From Quercus robur (Eukaryota; Streptophyta; Magnoliopsida; Fagales; Fagaceae), in assembly GCF_932294415.1 (NCBI RefSeq), contig NC_065535.1, forward strand, positions 25,198,782-25,262,781: 64,000 bases of DNA, given 5' to 3'. Positions 34,823 to 47,111 of the stretch are shown here, one piece after another. The translations under genes and the position numbers were made by a program. Each line of letters begins with the position of its first letter. The stretch's first letter is position 1. The notes under the pieces were generated by a model. That model was not told the DNA's origin. It saw only the letters and a program-made list of their open reading frames with translations, and ran no database searches.

Positions 34823-35471
34823 ATATGGCTATGTTTCTAGTATTAGGATAGAGTCAGTTAAAAGTATGCTAGTAGTACAATTAATGGGTGGATGAACATT
34901 GTTACGTTTTACCAACGGAACAAGCAGCCTCTGCTTTAGAATGATGGAACTTGGCAGATAATATTTTCTCATTTTGGCCAGATGTAAAAATAGGAGGCAT
35001 TTTTCACCATTAGTAAAACAGAAAACTATCCTTTCTGGTTGTCTTATATTGGGATGGGGGAAGTCTCCTCTGATGTTCAAATTGATTGATATACTGACTA
35101 CCATTTTCTTTAGGTTTAATTGCAATTTACTCCCTATAGTTTGGCTTTATCATAATTTAGTGTACAAACTTTCAATTGTTAAATTTGATAAGTTTAGTTT
35201 GAATGAAATTGTTAGGATTCCATCTATAATATGGTTCAGGATTATATTATCTAAACTTGAACGAGCACCTATTTTGAGCGTGTTTCGTGCCCCCATTTAA
35301 AAAGCAGCTTTCAAGCCTTAAAATCGAAAGGTTGTGGATCCCACTAAAAAAATGTTTGTTTGGTCGGGTGTTTTAACAAAACATAACTTATACATGCTAA
35401 CTCATATTTTAATGTGCAAACGCTAGATTAGAAAGCATCTTTTTGATGCTTTGGTTTTTGTTTTAGGACTA

Positions 35472-35511
<40 letters not shown>

Positions 35512-36088
35512 AATGCAATTAGGGTTGGCAGTAGGGTAAGGCGGGGTTGGATCATCAATGCTTCACCACCCCCACCCACCCCCCGCATGTTAGGGCAAAT
35601 TGCCTTGCCCCATAGGACTCAATGGAGCCTCATCACGTACCATATCTGTTATAATTTTTTTTAATATAAAACATGTTACAATAATATAAATTATACTTGA
35701 AATTAAAATTAAATTGATCACATCAAGCACTGATTGGGGTAACTCTTTTGACCAACACCACTCCTCCCACTGTCACAAATTTGGGCGAGCACTTCCATTG
35801 GAACTCGAACTCTCTCAAGCCCAATCCTTTAAATCCTCCTCTCACCATCACCAATTTGATTAGATTGATTTATTATTATTATTGGAATCGATTGGATTAA
35901 ATTTTTGTTTGATGTTAAGGAGGATTGATTTTGTTTGGTGGTGGTGGTGACTTAGGCTTTTAACATTACTAAAACTTACAGTCTAATATATGGTCAACTC
36001 TATATTACTTTTTACTTATTTTGAAAATATATTTTAAAAATTATGAGACAAATAATCTCGTAACTTGTGAATTGGATTATTTTGTGAT
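34823..36088. other. Downstream flank of VIP1
   Basis: 3' UTR of VIP1 probably extends to about 34860-35000. TE-like text (TTAATTGCAATTTACTCCC near 35118), a CT microsatellite (35480-35508) and AT-rich DNA follow. No further gene. Confidence 0.5.
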
Positions 36089-36093
36089 ATAGT

Positions 36094-36305
36094 GAGCGTT
36101 TGGATACGCCAATGTCTGCGTTTTCGTTGGCATTTGATGTTTTGTGTGGGTCCGGTACACTGTTCACGGGACAAACAAACCTCTTTTTTCAGCAAAACTT
36201 TCATTAAAAATGGGTCCTACGATACTATTCACACATTTAAAAATTATTTCACATCAGTATTTTCAGTTTTCAATTTTCAGTAATAAGTGATATCCAAACA
36301 GACCC
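36094..36305. mobile_element. Short MITE, GTTTGGATA ends
   Basis: Ends GAGCGTTTGGATAC and GGGTCTGTTTGGATATC (reverse complement of right end) flanked by ATAGT on both sides (36089-36093, 36306-36310). A truncated relative is at 17573-17735. Confidence 0.6.
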
Positions 36306-36310
36306 ATAGT

Positions 36311-37139
36311 CTTAGAGCCAACTTAGTAAGTTCATGTTTGCTCGGAGAAATTGCTCCACAAGCAATTTTCTTGCTTTTCTTTAGGTAACACACAATTGAG
36401 TTTCATCAAACCCATCCTCATTATAGTTTGACGCTAACCATTAAGCTGCTTGACTTTGTTGTATCTTCTAGTGAATTTTTATTATATTTATTATAATTTT
36501 ACGGCATTTATAGTTGCCTCACTCAATGTCAATTAATTTGTGATTCAAGAATTATGCTTTTACATCATTACATGTTAATATGTAATTTACAAATTTGTTC
36601 ATAAAAAAAAAAAGCAATTTACAAATTTATGTTAAATGTAATTTTATTTTAGATTAATAAGTTTTTATTTGAAATATCACTAAAAACAAATCTTTTAATG
36701 CTTGTTTATACTTTATTATTTTTTATCAAATTTATAAATATTTCATTAAAAAAATTATGGACTTTTAAAGCTTGAAAAATAAAATAAAAAAGAGGAAACC
36801 AAAGTGCAGGAGGGAGAGGGGCAAATGGGTAATTTCATATCTTAAGCCCAGTTTCTCCCCTATTTTCTCATCAATTTTGGGATAAAACCTCCTCTTCACA
36901 AAATGTGGCCTAGTGAGAAAACAATTCTCTCCCTCATTTTTCAACCCTCATGTTCCATGTTCTCACTCCAATCAAACGAACTCTAAAGTGTTTGTAAAAT
37001 AAAAGATTACATGTAGAAAATGTTTAGGTGTTCAAAGATTTTTGTACACACACTTTAGTTTAAAAAGAAGGGGAAAAAAAGTGTAGTTTGTCAAACGTCC
37101 TTGGATAATTGGCTAGCACCCTGTTTTTGTTTGCATCAT
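36311..37139. other. AT-rich intergenic stretch
   Basis: No gene or clear element seen. 36836-36975 resembles one arm of the TIR family at 30472-31204 (ATTTTCTCATC, CCTCATTTTTC words). Confidence 0.4.
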
Positions 37140-38230
37140 CACCAAATTCAAACAGGAAGAGGTTGTTGCCAAACCTCTAACTGTGACCTCCTTCATCTTT
37201 GTTGATGCCCTTTTTTGATATAAAAAAATGCCCAACAGTAGAAAAAGCCCAATAACAAGTAAAAAAGGAATGCAATAAGAAATTAGTAAGTAATGGCAGA
37301 AACAGAGGGATGTAAAAGCCCGAAACAAAGAAGATAAAGAAATAAGGCCCAATGGGCAAGCAGTAGGCAAACCCACAGGCCTAAGAAGGGGCGAAAGTGG
37401 GGCAAAGCCCAATAAGCCCATGACATTTCCCATAAAAGATAAGCATGAGCAGAGAGAGTGCAGGACCAGAACAAGACAAGGTCATACGTCCGCGGCAGGA
37501 ATGGCATGGGAAAGAAAGAAGAAAAAGCAAGAAGCAATAAGACAACCACATCTTGGCTAGAGCACCACCAACCTGTACCCAACCAATGCAAGGGAGGTAG
37601 GCCTACGGTCAAAGGATTTGTAGAGGGTGTAATTTGATGGAGGGGGGAAAATGGTTTATTTCTAGTACTCAGCCAAGACCTCTTTTGGGAGCTGCTCTGC
37701 TAGGAATGCATCTTTGCCCAAAATAGGTAGTAAATGGCTAGGACCACTTGTTGCATGCAATAGAGATAGGTAGAAAGAAAACTAAAGTTTTGCCCATCAG
37801 AATGAGAGAGATAGACTCACGGCAGAACCAAACAAATAAGGATTTGTTGTGAAATAAGTAATAGAAGAGAGAGAAAGCACTAGGCATGCCCAGGTGTAGT
37901 GGAGGCCGAGAGGCCAGTGGGACAATGGGTAACTCTGAAGGGGTGCTCACAGCAGACAAAAATAGTTGGTGAGCAATAAGGGTAAAATGGAAAAATCCAA
38001 TGGGGTTAACCTAGTATAAATAGGATCAGTAGCCATAAAATAAGTAAAAGAGAGAAGAGTGAGCACAGCAGAAAATGCATGCATCAATAGACCATCTTTT
38101 CCCTCCCTTTTACAGCAAACCTGCTCTTTGAAATCCCAACGGATTAACAAGTAGCTATCCAGACCCATTCCCCAAAATGCACAACTTTTGATGGTTTAGC
38201 CCAATAGTAAGGTTGTCCAAGTTAATGTTT
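37140..38230 (-). mobile_element. LTR-type remnant (family shared with 18.5-20.0 kb)
   Basis: On the minus strand it is rich in GGGCTT and CCCATT words and ends GGGCATCAACA, as does 19,960-19,990. The match around GGGTACAGGTTGGTGGTGC (37568-37586) supports homology. Open frames of 60-110 codons here are non-conserved by-products. Confidence 0.5.
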
Positions 38231-38890
38231 GGGCTTTCTTTTGTTCACTTCTTGCAGAAAAATTTGTCATTTTACACTTTGTTGTATTATTTCACATTCT
38301 ACTGTATTGGTTACACTAACTACTTCCTGCTATAACTAACCTTCTTGCTACAAGATATTTGCTCTTAAATCTATAAATGTGTATTGACATTTGTGGACTA
38401 ATATATATATATATATATTGAGAGAGTTTCAACCTATGACGTTCGTTTTTGATGATGCTCTTTATCATCAGACCAAGACACTAATTGGTTTTTGGTGTAG
38501 GCATCTTTTATTCAACCATCAGAGACTTTACCAGTTGAGCTAACTAGAACTTATATATTTATTTGTTAATGTTTGTTGTCTTTATTTTTGGGTGCTGGGT
38601 TTGTGCAAAGACGGACCCTTTAGCAAGGTCCTGCTAGTATAATGGGCCAGGCTCAACTCTCCAACCTACAGCAGAAAGGGCCTTAACCCAGCAGATCGAG
38701 ATTTAGCCCATCAACACAAAAAGCACCTACAACCTTCAATAGGGTTCTCTTCATAGTGTCTTAGTTAAAACCCTTTGTGGTCACCAGTTTTGCTATTAAA
38801 ACATTCTTTCCACAAGTTTTCAACGGTTGTAAAAATCCCAATCCTCAATATCTACTACTAAAGAAAAATAGTTCATCTAAGCTATACAAG
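38231..38890. other. Intergenic DNA with a SINE-like piece
   Basis: 38440-38560 on the minus strand holds a box A-like TAGTTAGCTCAACTGGTAAA. No gene seen. Confidence 0.4.
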
Positions 38891-38893
38891 TAA

Positions 38894-39266
38894 GAGCATC
38901 TCCAACAGCATCAGCAAACACAAAATACTCTCTATTTTAGAGAGTATAACCACAAAATGCTGCTCCAATGGCCTCTCTATACATGAATTTTTTTTTTGGC
39001 TAATGAACAGTAGCTCATCAAGTCTGATGAGCTACTGTTCATACTTCAAATCCTTTTTTACTATTATAATAATTAGGTGTTGAATAAAAAAATATTGGAA
39101 GATGTGTAGTTGTTAAAAAAAAATAAATAATGAATGAAGAAATAATATTTAAATGAGATAGAGAATTTATTGAAAAGTGTATTTAAAAAATTTGGTAGAT
39201 AAAGATAAAAGTAATTATTTATTCTTCAAACAGTACAAAAATTTAATAATTCTGCTAAAGATACTC
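38894..39266. mobile_element. Short TIR element (373 bp), GAGCATC family
   Basis: Starts GAGCATCTCCAACAGC, ends ...GCTAAAGATACTC, with TAA at 38891-38893 and 39267-39269 as target duplication. The right part resembles that of 3856-5293. Confidence 0.8.
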
Positions 39267-39545
39267 TAAGTAATCCTAAATACAAAAATAATTAGTCCTC
39301 TGAATGTTGTGCAGCTATGGTTAAGACAATTGTGAAACAGTGACAAAATGATACTAGAAAATGTCATTTGGCTAGAATTCATTAATGCCCTGCAACGCAG
39401 ACCCTCAGTATGTCATCACTGTCTTGATTGTGACATGCATCAGGTTTGTAAGGACGGCAAACAAAATATCACTATCGCTCACAATTTAGAGCCAGTGAAG
39501 CGTCCAGCAATTTATTCATTTCCATTGAGTTGAGGACAAATGTAA

Positions 39546-41155
39546 GAGCATTAGTAGCAGTGGAGCTAAAATTTTAGCTTTTTAGCTCCACCAAAAGTTA
39601 CTTTATCTATTTTACCTACACACATGCTGCAGCAGTGGATCTATTTTAGCTTTCAATACAATAAAATAATATAAACATCACAATAAAATAATATATCTAC
39701 TACAATAAAATAATATATTCATTACAATAAACAACAATTACAACCACCTGCAACCGCCACCGCTACCGTCGCCACCGCTGCCACCACCACCGTCACCGCC
39801 ACTGCCACCGCCACCGCCACCGCTGACTCTTTTACCGCCACCGTTGCCACAGAAAATTCTAAAATACCGCCGCCGACTCTTCTAAACTTCCCTGCACACA
39901 CAAAATTCCCAAACTTACATTTATATCAAAACTTAAAATACTTAGAATTATATCAATAAAACATGATTATGCATATCAAAACTCAAAACTTCCCTGCACA
40001 CAGAAAATTCCCAATCGTACATTTATATCAAAACTCAAAACCAAACTAACAATTTCTCATTAAAATGACCACAAGAAATGTGTGCTCTGTTTCTAGTTTT
40101 GTGCAACAGAACATATCCAACAAAATCCACCCAAATCAGAGCACACAATATCACAAAATCCATAATCATCATCATCATCAATGAGAAACTACCGTATTCA
40201 TCCATTAAGAACATTAAACATCATCATCATCACTCACACTTACCAAACCATAATCATCATCAATCTACCAAAATCACCAAGCCAATAATCCAGAACAACA
40301 ATAAAAAATCATATATCAAAAATAAAAAACAGAGACATCCACATGAAGTGGATCCAAATCAAAAACCTAAAGTGGATCGGCGGAAGAGTATACCCAAATA
40401 AAAAACCCAAAGCATCCACATGAAGAAGACAGAGACTGACCTGAAGTGGATCGGCGGAAGAGAAGTGCGTCGAGGCAGATCGGCGGCGTGGGTCTGAACT
40501 TGACGATGGCGGCGACGTTGACGATGGTCGGGTCGGCGACGTTGAGAAAGTGAGCTTGAGAGGCTTGAGATGAGAGCTGACAGTGAAATAGAGAGAGTGA
40601 ATGAGACCGGATTTGATAAAATGAAAAAAAAAAAAAAAAAGCAAGTTGTACCGGAGTGAGCTTGAGGTGGACGAGTCGACATTGACGAGCTTGAGAGACT
40701 GGAGAGTGAATGAGAGAGATGAGTTCAGAGATGAGGATGAGTCGAGCTTCATGGGTCGGCGACGCTGATGAGCTTGAGAGACTGGAGAGTGAATGAGAGA
40801 GATGAGTTCAGAGATGAGGATGAGTCGAGCTTCATTGGTCGGCGACGTTGACGAGCTTGAAAGACCGGAGAGTGAATGAGAGAGATGAGTTCAGAGAGTG
40901 AATGAGAGAGTGATGAGTTCAGAGAGAGATGAGAGAGGGACGGTGATAAAGAATGAATAAAAAAAGGAGCCGGCAGAATAAAAAATTATATTTTTTTTTT
41001 GCTCACAGCTACAGTGCACATCTATAGATAGATGTGCACTGTAGCGAATCAGCTAAAAAAAAATAACTATAGCTCCACTGCTGGGGCTTGTTTTTTGTAT
41101 ATGAAGAGCTAAAATATACCAATATAGCTTTTTAGCATCACTGCTGTGAGTGCTC
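39546..41155. mobile_element. TIR element (1.6 kb), GAGCATTAGTAGCAGTGG family
   Basis: Inverted ends GAGCATTAGTAGCAGTGGAGC and GAGCACTCACAGCAGTGATGC, flanked by TAA on both sides (39543-39545, 41156-41158), as in PIF/Harbinger elements. Inside are a CCACCG triplet tract (39751-39845), a GC-rich block and an 83-bp tandem repeat. No transposase is seen; open frames of up to 147 codons are low-complexity. Confidence 0.85.
40683..40930. repeat. 83-bp tandem repeat, nearly three copies
   Basis: AGCTTGAGAGACTGGAGAGTG starts at 40688 and 40771, and a variant at 40854; the third copy is truncated and diverged. It lies inside the TIR element. Confidence 0.9.
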
Positions 41156-43393
41156 TAAGGCACTAACTTGGCAACAAGAATTGAAATTTATAATTTAAAA
41201 TATTAAGCATTTGACGAAATAAACAAGAAGAACTAGCTTCCCTTGGATACCATCTGAAGAAAATGATAAAACACGCACAAAGGCATAACCTGTAATGTAT
41301 GGACTCGTTACTCACTTGTGGGAGGATCTAGTTAATTACAAAGTAATTGTTAGTGGGTGATACTGGGTACTCTACAAATTTTATTCAATAATATTGAATT
41401 TCAATCTATAATCTATAAAGGTCTATTTCATAATAATTGTTTTTATCATTAAGTTAAGATATTAATAGATTTTTGATATAGACGAGATTTAAACTTTAAA
41501 TCTTTTATCCAACAATAAAAGATTTTACCAATTAAATTAATTAAAACTTACAAAAATTATTATCACAATTTTTTTAAAAAAAAAATAATTATTCTGACCC
41601 TACCAATTATATTCATTTTCACGTCAGTGCAGTATAATTTGTAGCACCATTTTCCATTGTCAGGATTTTAAATAGGTACAAATTAATTGCTGTCCTGCTG
41701 CCTTAAGTTATAAAACAACACAAAGTGTCCTGACACAACCATGTGGCCTATAAGAATGTAACAACACACTGAAGAATATATACATCGGAGCTAATCATTT
41801 GATACATATAGAGCGATCTTTGGTTTCCTTTAGATTTGGTGCCGTCTGCTGTCACTCATTGGCAATGGACTTAAGCATGTTGCTAACTGTAGTGCTCCTG
41901 TCGATGTTCGTGCTTTCAGCTTTCTTCTTGCTGAAATCACAGGCTTCGCCAAAAGAAATGGAGCAAATCCCAGGTTCCATGGGTTGGCCTATTGTAGGTG
42001 AAAGCTTCTCGTTTCTTTCTGACTTTTCAAGCCCATCTGGTATTTACAACTTCATGAAAAAGAGGCAACAAAGGTAACTAATCCATCAAATTTTTAATGT
42101 AAAAGGTAATATACAAGTGCCACAATTTACAAAAAATAATCACTTTTACTGTTTCTATTGGTGGTTTTTATCTTCTAGGTATGGAAAGGTGTGTAAGTCA
42201 AGTGTCTTGGGTAGATTCACTGTGTTTATGACAGGGAGAGAAGCAAGCAAGATCTTATTAACAGGAACAGATGGGATGGCAAGCTTGAACCTCTTCTATA
42301 CAGGCAAGCAAGTGTTAGGCCCAACCAGTTTGCTTCAAACCACTGGAGAAATGCACAAACGGCTTAGACGGCTGATTGCTGAGCCCCTATCACTTGATGG
42401 TCTGAAAAACTATTTTCAGTTTATCAATATGCTGGCAATTCAAACATTGGATCAATGGCCTGAAAGAACAGCCTTTGTTCTTGAAGAGGCTTCTACAGTT
42501 GAGTTTTGGTTATTTAGTCAAAAGAACATAATATTGCCTAGTCTTAATGCTGTTTCTGGAAAAATAAATAAATCTTTGAATATTGCAGTTCACTCTCAAA
42601 GTGATTGGAAATATGATAATGAGCTTAGAGCCCATTGGAGAGGAGCAGGAAAAGTTTCGGTCCAATTTCAAAATCATTTCTTCTTCGTTTGCATCTTTGC
42701 CATTTAAAATTCCTGGAATAGCTTTTTATCGTGGCATTCAGGTAACAATTCATTACAATACCAAATTGTTGACAGGGAGCTTCTTTAGAAACTCATTCTT
42801 GCATTTTAATGACAATCAAATTCATGCCTGAAACCATGCATCAGAAGTTCTGCAGCTTCAAATGTAAGGGGATAAAAGTTCTAAGTTTTGTCTAATACAA
42901 CGTTTCGTCTGTTTCACCAGGCTCGGGAAAGGATGTATGCCATGTTAGACTCCATAATTTCCAAGAGAAGAAATGGAGAAGGCTTTCAACAAGATTTCTT
43001 AGAGTCCCTGATAATGAAACATAGCAAGGCTGCAGATGGAGGAGGAGATGATGAAAATAAACTCACTGATACACAGTTGAAAGACAATATACTAACTCTG
43101 CTAGTTGCTGGTCATGACACCACAACTGCTGCACTCACATGGCTCATGAAATTCCTTGGAGAAAATCCAGATGTTCTCGAACAACTCAGAGTATTCTAAC
43201 TTCGACAGCTCATAACCAGAAGTTTTAATTTCTTCAGCTTTAGACATTGAATTTAATTTGTACGGTGGATATGCAGGAGCACAGACAAATTCAAGCAAAC
43301 AGAAAGGATGGAGAATATCTCACATGGTCTGAACTTAACAAGATGCCTTACACCGCCAAAGTGAGTAGCACAATGATCATTATTATCTTTAAC

Positions 43394-43433
<40 letters not shown>

Positions 43434-43934
43434 AACAGCTTACAAGTTCTGAATTCTTTTGTCCTTCATTCAAATTCAGGTGATTAGTGAAACTCTCCGG
43501 AGAGCCACAATATTGCCTTGGTTTTCAAGAAAAGCAGCCCAGGATTTTGAGATTGATGGTATGACTCCATAAATTGGATAGCCTCTCCAAATATAAGCTA
43601 ACAGAAATATGATTTAATTATAATGTTTTTTTTTTCATTTTGAATTTACAGGATATAAAATCAAGAAAGTTTGATCAGTTAATCTGGATGTTGTTTCCAT
43701 CCACCACGACCCTGCAGATTTCATACTTGGAAATAATTTTTCAATCAAATGCAGGAACCCCTAAAGCCTTTCAGCTTTCTTGGTTTTGGTAGCGGACCAC
43801 GAATGTGCCCTGGAATCAACCTGGCCAAACTCGAAATATCCATTTTCATTCATTACCTTGTCTGCAGATACAAGTAAGATGTACAGATTATACAGTAAAT
43901 ATAAATTGTTGGATTTTTATTGCTTATAATATAT

Positions 43935-44025
43935 ATAAGTGGGGGAGGTCGGATTTGAACTCGAGTTCTTTTTTATGAGAGAACTGGACAATGTCACTAA
44001 GATACAAGGCTCTTGGCCTCAGAAA
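43935..44025 (-). mobile_element. SINE-like fragment in the P450 intron
   Basis: Minus strand holds GAGTTCAAATCCGACC (box B-like); box A-like part near 44010. Short and decayed. Confidence 0.4.
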
Positions 44026-44150
44026 AAGAAGAACTAGAATTACTGAAAAATTATTTGAATCGGTTTTTTAGCAGTTGAAATACTCGTATCACTTAACAGT
44101 AACCGTTACCTCAAATTTTGCAGAACTAGAATTCTTTTTCTGAAATTATG

Positions 44151-44429
44151 GGATTCAGATCTTCTAGATTTCCTAAGGTGCTCTACCAGTAAATTTCCTT
44201 AAATCCTAACCACTCTTTAATGATTTAATAGTCAAGATTCTGCCATGTTAGCATTCCACTCACAATATTCATAAAATAATAAAATAATGTTGCAAACAAA
44301 ATAATTAAGATTATTGTTAGTGGAATGCTGACATGGCAGAATTTAGACCATTAAATCATTAAAGAATGGTTAAAATTTAGGGAAATCTGTTTGATATAGT
44401 ACCCTAAGAAATCTAGAGGATCTGAATCC
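44151..44429. mobile_element. Foldback MULE-type MITE (279 bp) in the P450 intron
   Basis: Ends GGATTCAGATCTTCTAGAT and GGATTCAGATCCTCTAGAT, complementary over nearly the whole length around a small loop (about 44290). A perfect 9-bp direct repeat GAAATTATG flanks it (44142-44150, 44430-44438), the Mutator-class target size. Confidence 0.9.
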
Positions 44430-44530
44430 GAAATTATGATCTCTTATATCACAGGTGGAGAGCTCTGGAGAAGGATGACTCAGTCCAGCCAAAACTTGTA
44501 CGGATGCCAAAAAAAAGTATCCGATTGTAG

Positions 44531-45433
44531 TTGAGTCACTGTAAAGCATTTCTGCTGCAGGAAATCCTAAGGCATAAAAACAGGAGAACCCAAAGAAGTG
44601 GAATATAAACAAGATAAGGAGATAGAGAAGGATGTAACAGAAGACCACCGCTATCTTATAGTAAAATCAACTGTCCTGTCTAGAAATAACATGCCAATAG
44701 ATTAGTTGCCAATTCCTCCATGGCACTAGACATCAATCATGTACAAGTGTCGTATACCCCTATATTAGCTGCAATAAGATACTTCGAAACATTCCATTAC
44801 AGTTGTAATGAATGAGAAATCATGACAGTACAGATAAATGGTATGGAATAGAGCCAGCGCTCATACTTTTCATTTCAAATTGCGAATGATGAAGCTGAAA
44901 GAAATGTCAGATTAAATGATAAGGATATGCGAAAAACTAAAAAGAAAAAAAGAAGCATATTTACTTTTTAGTGGATTTGATTAAATCACGGAAGCACGGA
45001 TAGATGTATGGATGGTACAAAAAATTAAAATATAACATGGCAGAGATAGGTATATTAATTAATTATTAAATATATTGTTATTTTTATATTACTTATATAT
45101 TTTCAAGCACATTTATATTTCATATATGATTAAACATGTAACAATTTAAGAACAATAATAAATAATAAAGTAAATTTATAGCTATTAAATAATGTTTAGA
45201 ATACAATTTATATATTTTTTTAAAAATCCCAAGTGTCCAACCCATTAAATACTAACAGGACCATCAATTATTAATAACCATGCCAAATTTGACCACAACA
45301 CATCCTAGTGTGATGATCACTACTCAAGTATAAATACTTGTGGGGTGTGGGGGATAAAGGTCAAAATTCAAGTTTCTAGGAGGGAGCTTTACACGCATAT
45401 ACACTTAGATTAGACTTGAATAGAATTTCCATC

Positions 45434-45469
<36 letters not shown>

Positions 45470-46329
45470 AAATATGATCATTTTTAACAATTAAAAAATA
45501 TTAAACTTAAAAGTTTGTAAAATAATTTCAAAAAATTATTATTATTTTTTGGTCAAACACACAAATAGCCATGTCTGATAGGACTGAAATGTGTCCAACA
45601 TGGACACATAGCCCATTTTACCATGGCCGTGCTTCCTAGATTTTAATAGATTCTAGTTCTACGACCCAATATGTTTATGCCTAAAGCAAACATGTTTTTC
45701 ATTTTTTTTTTGAATTAAAAAAATAAATAAATCCGCGTTTTTCTTAAACAATTAGTTTTTTTTTTTTTTTTTAGTCATTAGTTCTTCAATCATCCATGGA
45801 AATGTAATAAATTGACCCAGACATAAAAGTGCCTGAGATGGTCGCCATTAGGAGACTTGGCCCACGTGTTACATTTATTTTTTAAGATTAAATTGCAATT
45901 TAGTAGATGCAATTTTGATTATACCCTTAAAGTTTAAAATATTTAATGGGTTTTAATTAACTCAATTGATAAAGTCTCTTATTATCGAACGAGAAATTTG
46001 GAATTCAAATCCCACCTATACCACTCGAGCACCACTTGATCTCCATCTCAGCTGCATCATCGTGTACTGTGAGATTTTGGATGGGAATTTTGGGTTGTTA
46101 CTGGTTGTTCAGTAGGTTCTTTTTTCTTCCTTTTTATTTTTTATTTTTTTATTGTAAATTCTTACATGTTATTTGTTAGATGAAAAGATGATAGAAAACT
46201 GGTGAACAAGACTAATTCAAGGTTCTGGATGCTTGAGATTGTAGCTGACTTTTTGATGGAATGAAAAGATGGTATTGAACCAACAGCCACAAAAACAAAA
46301 CGAGTTGCTCGCCTAGAAAAGGTTAATAG
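44531..46329. other. AT-rich intergenic DNA
   Basis: Contains A-runs (45438-45466), a SINE-like piece at 45955-46025 (TTAACTCAATTGATAAAG, GGAATTCAAATCCCACC) and no supported gene. Confidence 0.5.
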
Positions 46330-46533
46330 AAAAATATAGGTCAAAATGCAAAACTGATCCTCTAAGTTTCATCTTTTGTCATTTTAGTTCTCTAAGTTTA
46401 ACTTTTGTCATTTCAATCCTTTAAGTTTCAAGTATAATCAATTCAGTCTTCCGTTAGTCTTCTGTTAAGTGTTGCCGTTAACTTACCAAAACGACACCGT
46501 TTTGGTTTTTTTTTTTTTTTTTTTTTCAAAACA

Positions 46534-46572
<39 letters not shown>

Positions 46573-47111
46573 AAAGGGCTCAAGGAACGACGTTGTTCCC
46601 CTAGCCCACTGAATATAAAAAATCATCTCCACCCCCACCGTACCCTAGTAGCCCTTGACCTGAGAAATTTAAGGGACGGAGGGGGAAAGAGAGAAAGAGA
46701 GACTGAGAGGGAGAAGAGAGCACTAATGTGCAGGCCATCCAAGCCATAGGAATAGACAAGAAAATCCAGCCTCTAAAGAATAAAACTCAGTTTTGCATAT
46801 GTTATTTTGTATCTGTTATCTTCCTTTGTAATTTTCTTGCTGCTCTGCTGAGTCAACATTCCACCGACTCTTCTTTCTTTTGTATTGCTTTGCTGTTCCT
46901 TCTTTTAGTTAGGATTATTATCAATGTATCAATTGAAGATGCTAGCTGTCTCCGTAAGCACTATGCTGCAAATTAATTTTCTTGGGAAAGGATATTGCTG
47001 CTATATTTTAGGGCCTAAAAATAGATCAAAATTGAAATTTGTGAAAACTGGGCATTGATTTCAACCATAAAGTATGGACAATTCACTGTGGGGGTGGGAT
47101 GATTTTTTATA

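Larger units (their letters stand above)
41865..44530 (+). pseudogene. Cytochrome P450 (CYP722-like, CYP85 clan) pseudogene
   Basis: Haem mono-oxygenase gene of the clan that oxidises plant hormones and isoprenoids; the text (MASLNLFYTGKQVLGP, LKVIGNMIMSLEP) is closest, from memory, to CYP722. Exons: 41865-42073, 42179-42497, 42589-42741, 42921-43190, 43277-43360, 43480-43558, 43652 onwards, 43755-43873 and 44455-44530, phases consistent through exon 6. Visible features: N-terminal membrane anchor (LLTVVLLSMFVLSAFFLL), proline hinge, I-helix AGHDTTT, K-helix ETLRR, haem loop FGSGPRMCPG. Lesions: TGA at 43672-43674 in exon 7, probably at a Trp codon, and a deletion near 43727 that removes the end of exon 7 with the PERF motif and the following donor site, leaving a stub of intron before GAACCC at 43755. 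Intron 2 has an unusual donor (GTTGAG). No functional enzyme is expected. Confidence 0.88.

Noticed and set aside
39751..39845. CRISPR-like short repeats
   Set aside because: Simple CCACCG triplet repetition without spacers, in a plant genome.
40309..40752. 147-codon Ser-rich minus-strand frame
   Set aside because: By-product of GAGA/CGGCGG-rich repeats in the TIR element.
42117..42707. Single 196-codon P450 exon
   Set aside because: It reads through introns on both sides; splice sites at 42179, 42497 and 42589 give the family sequence.
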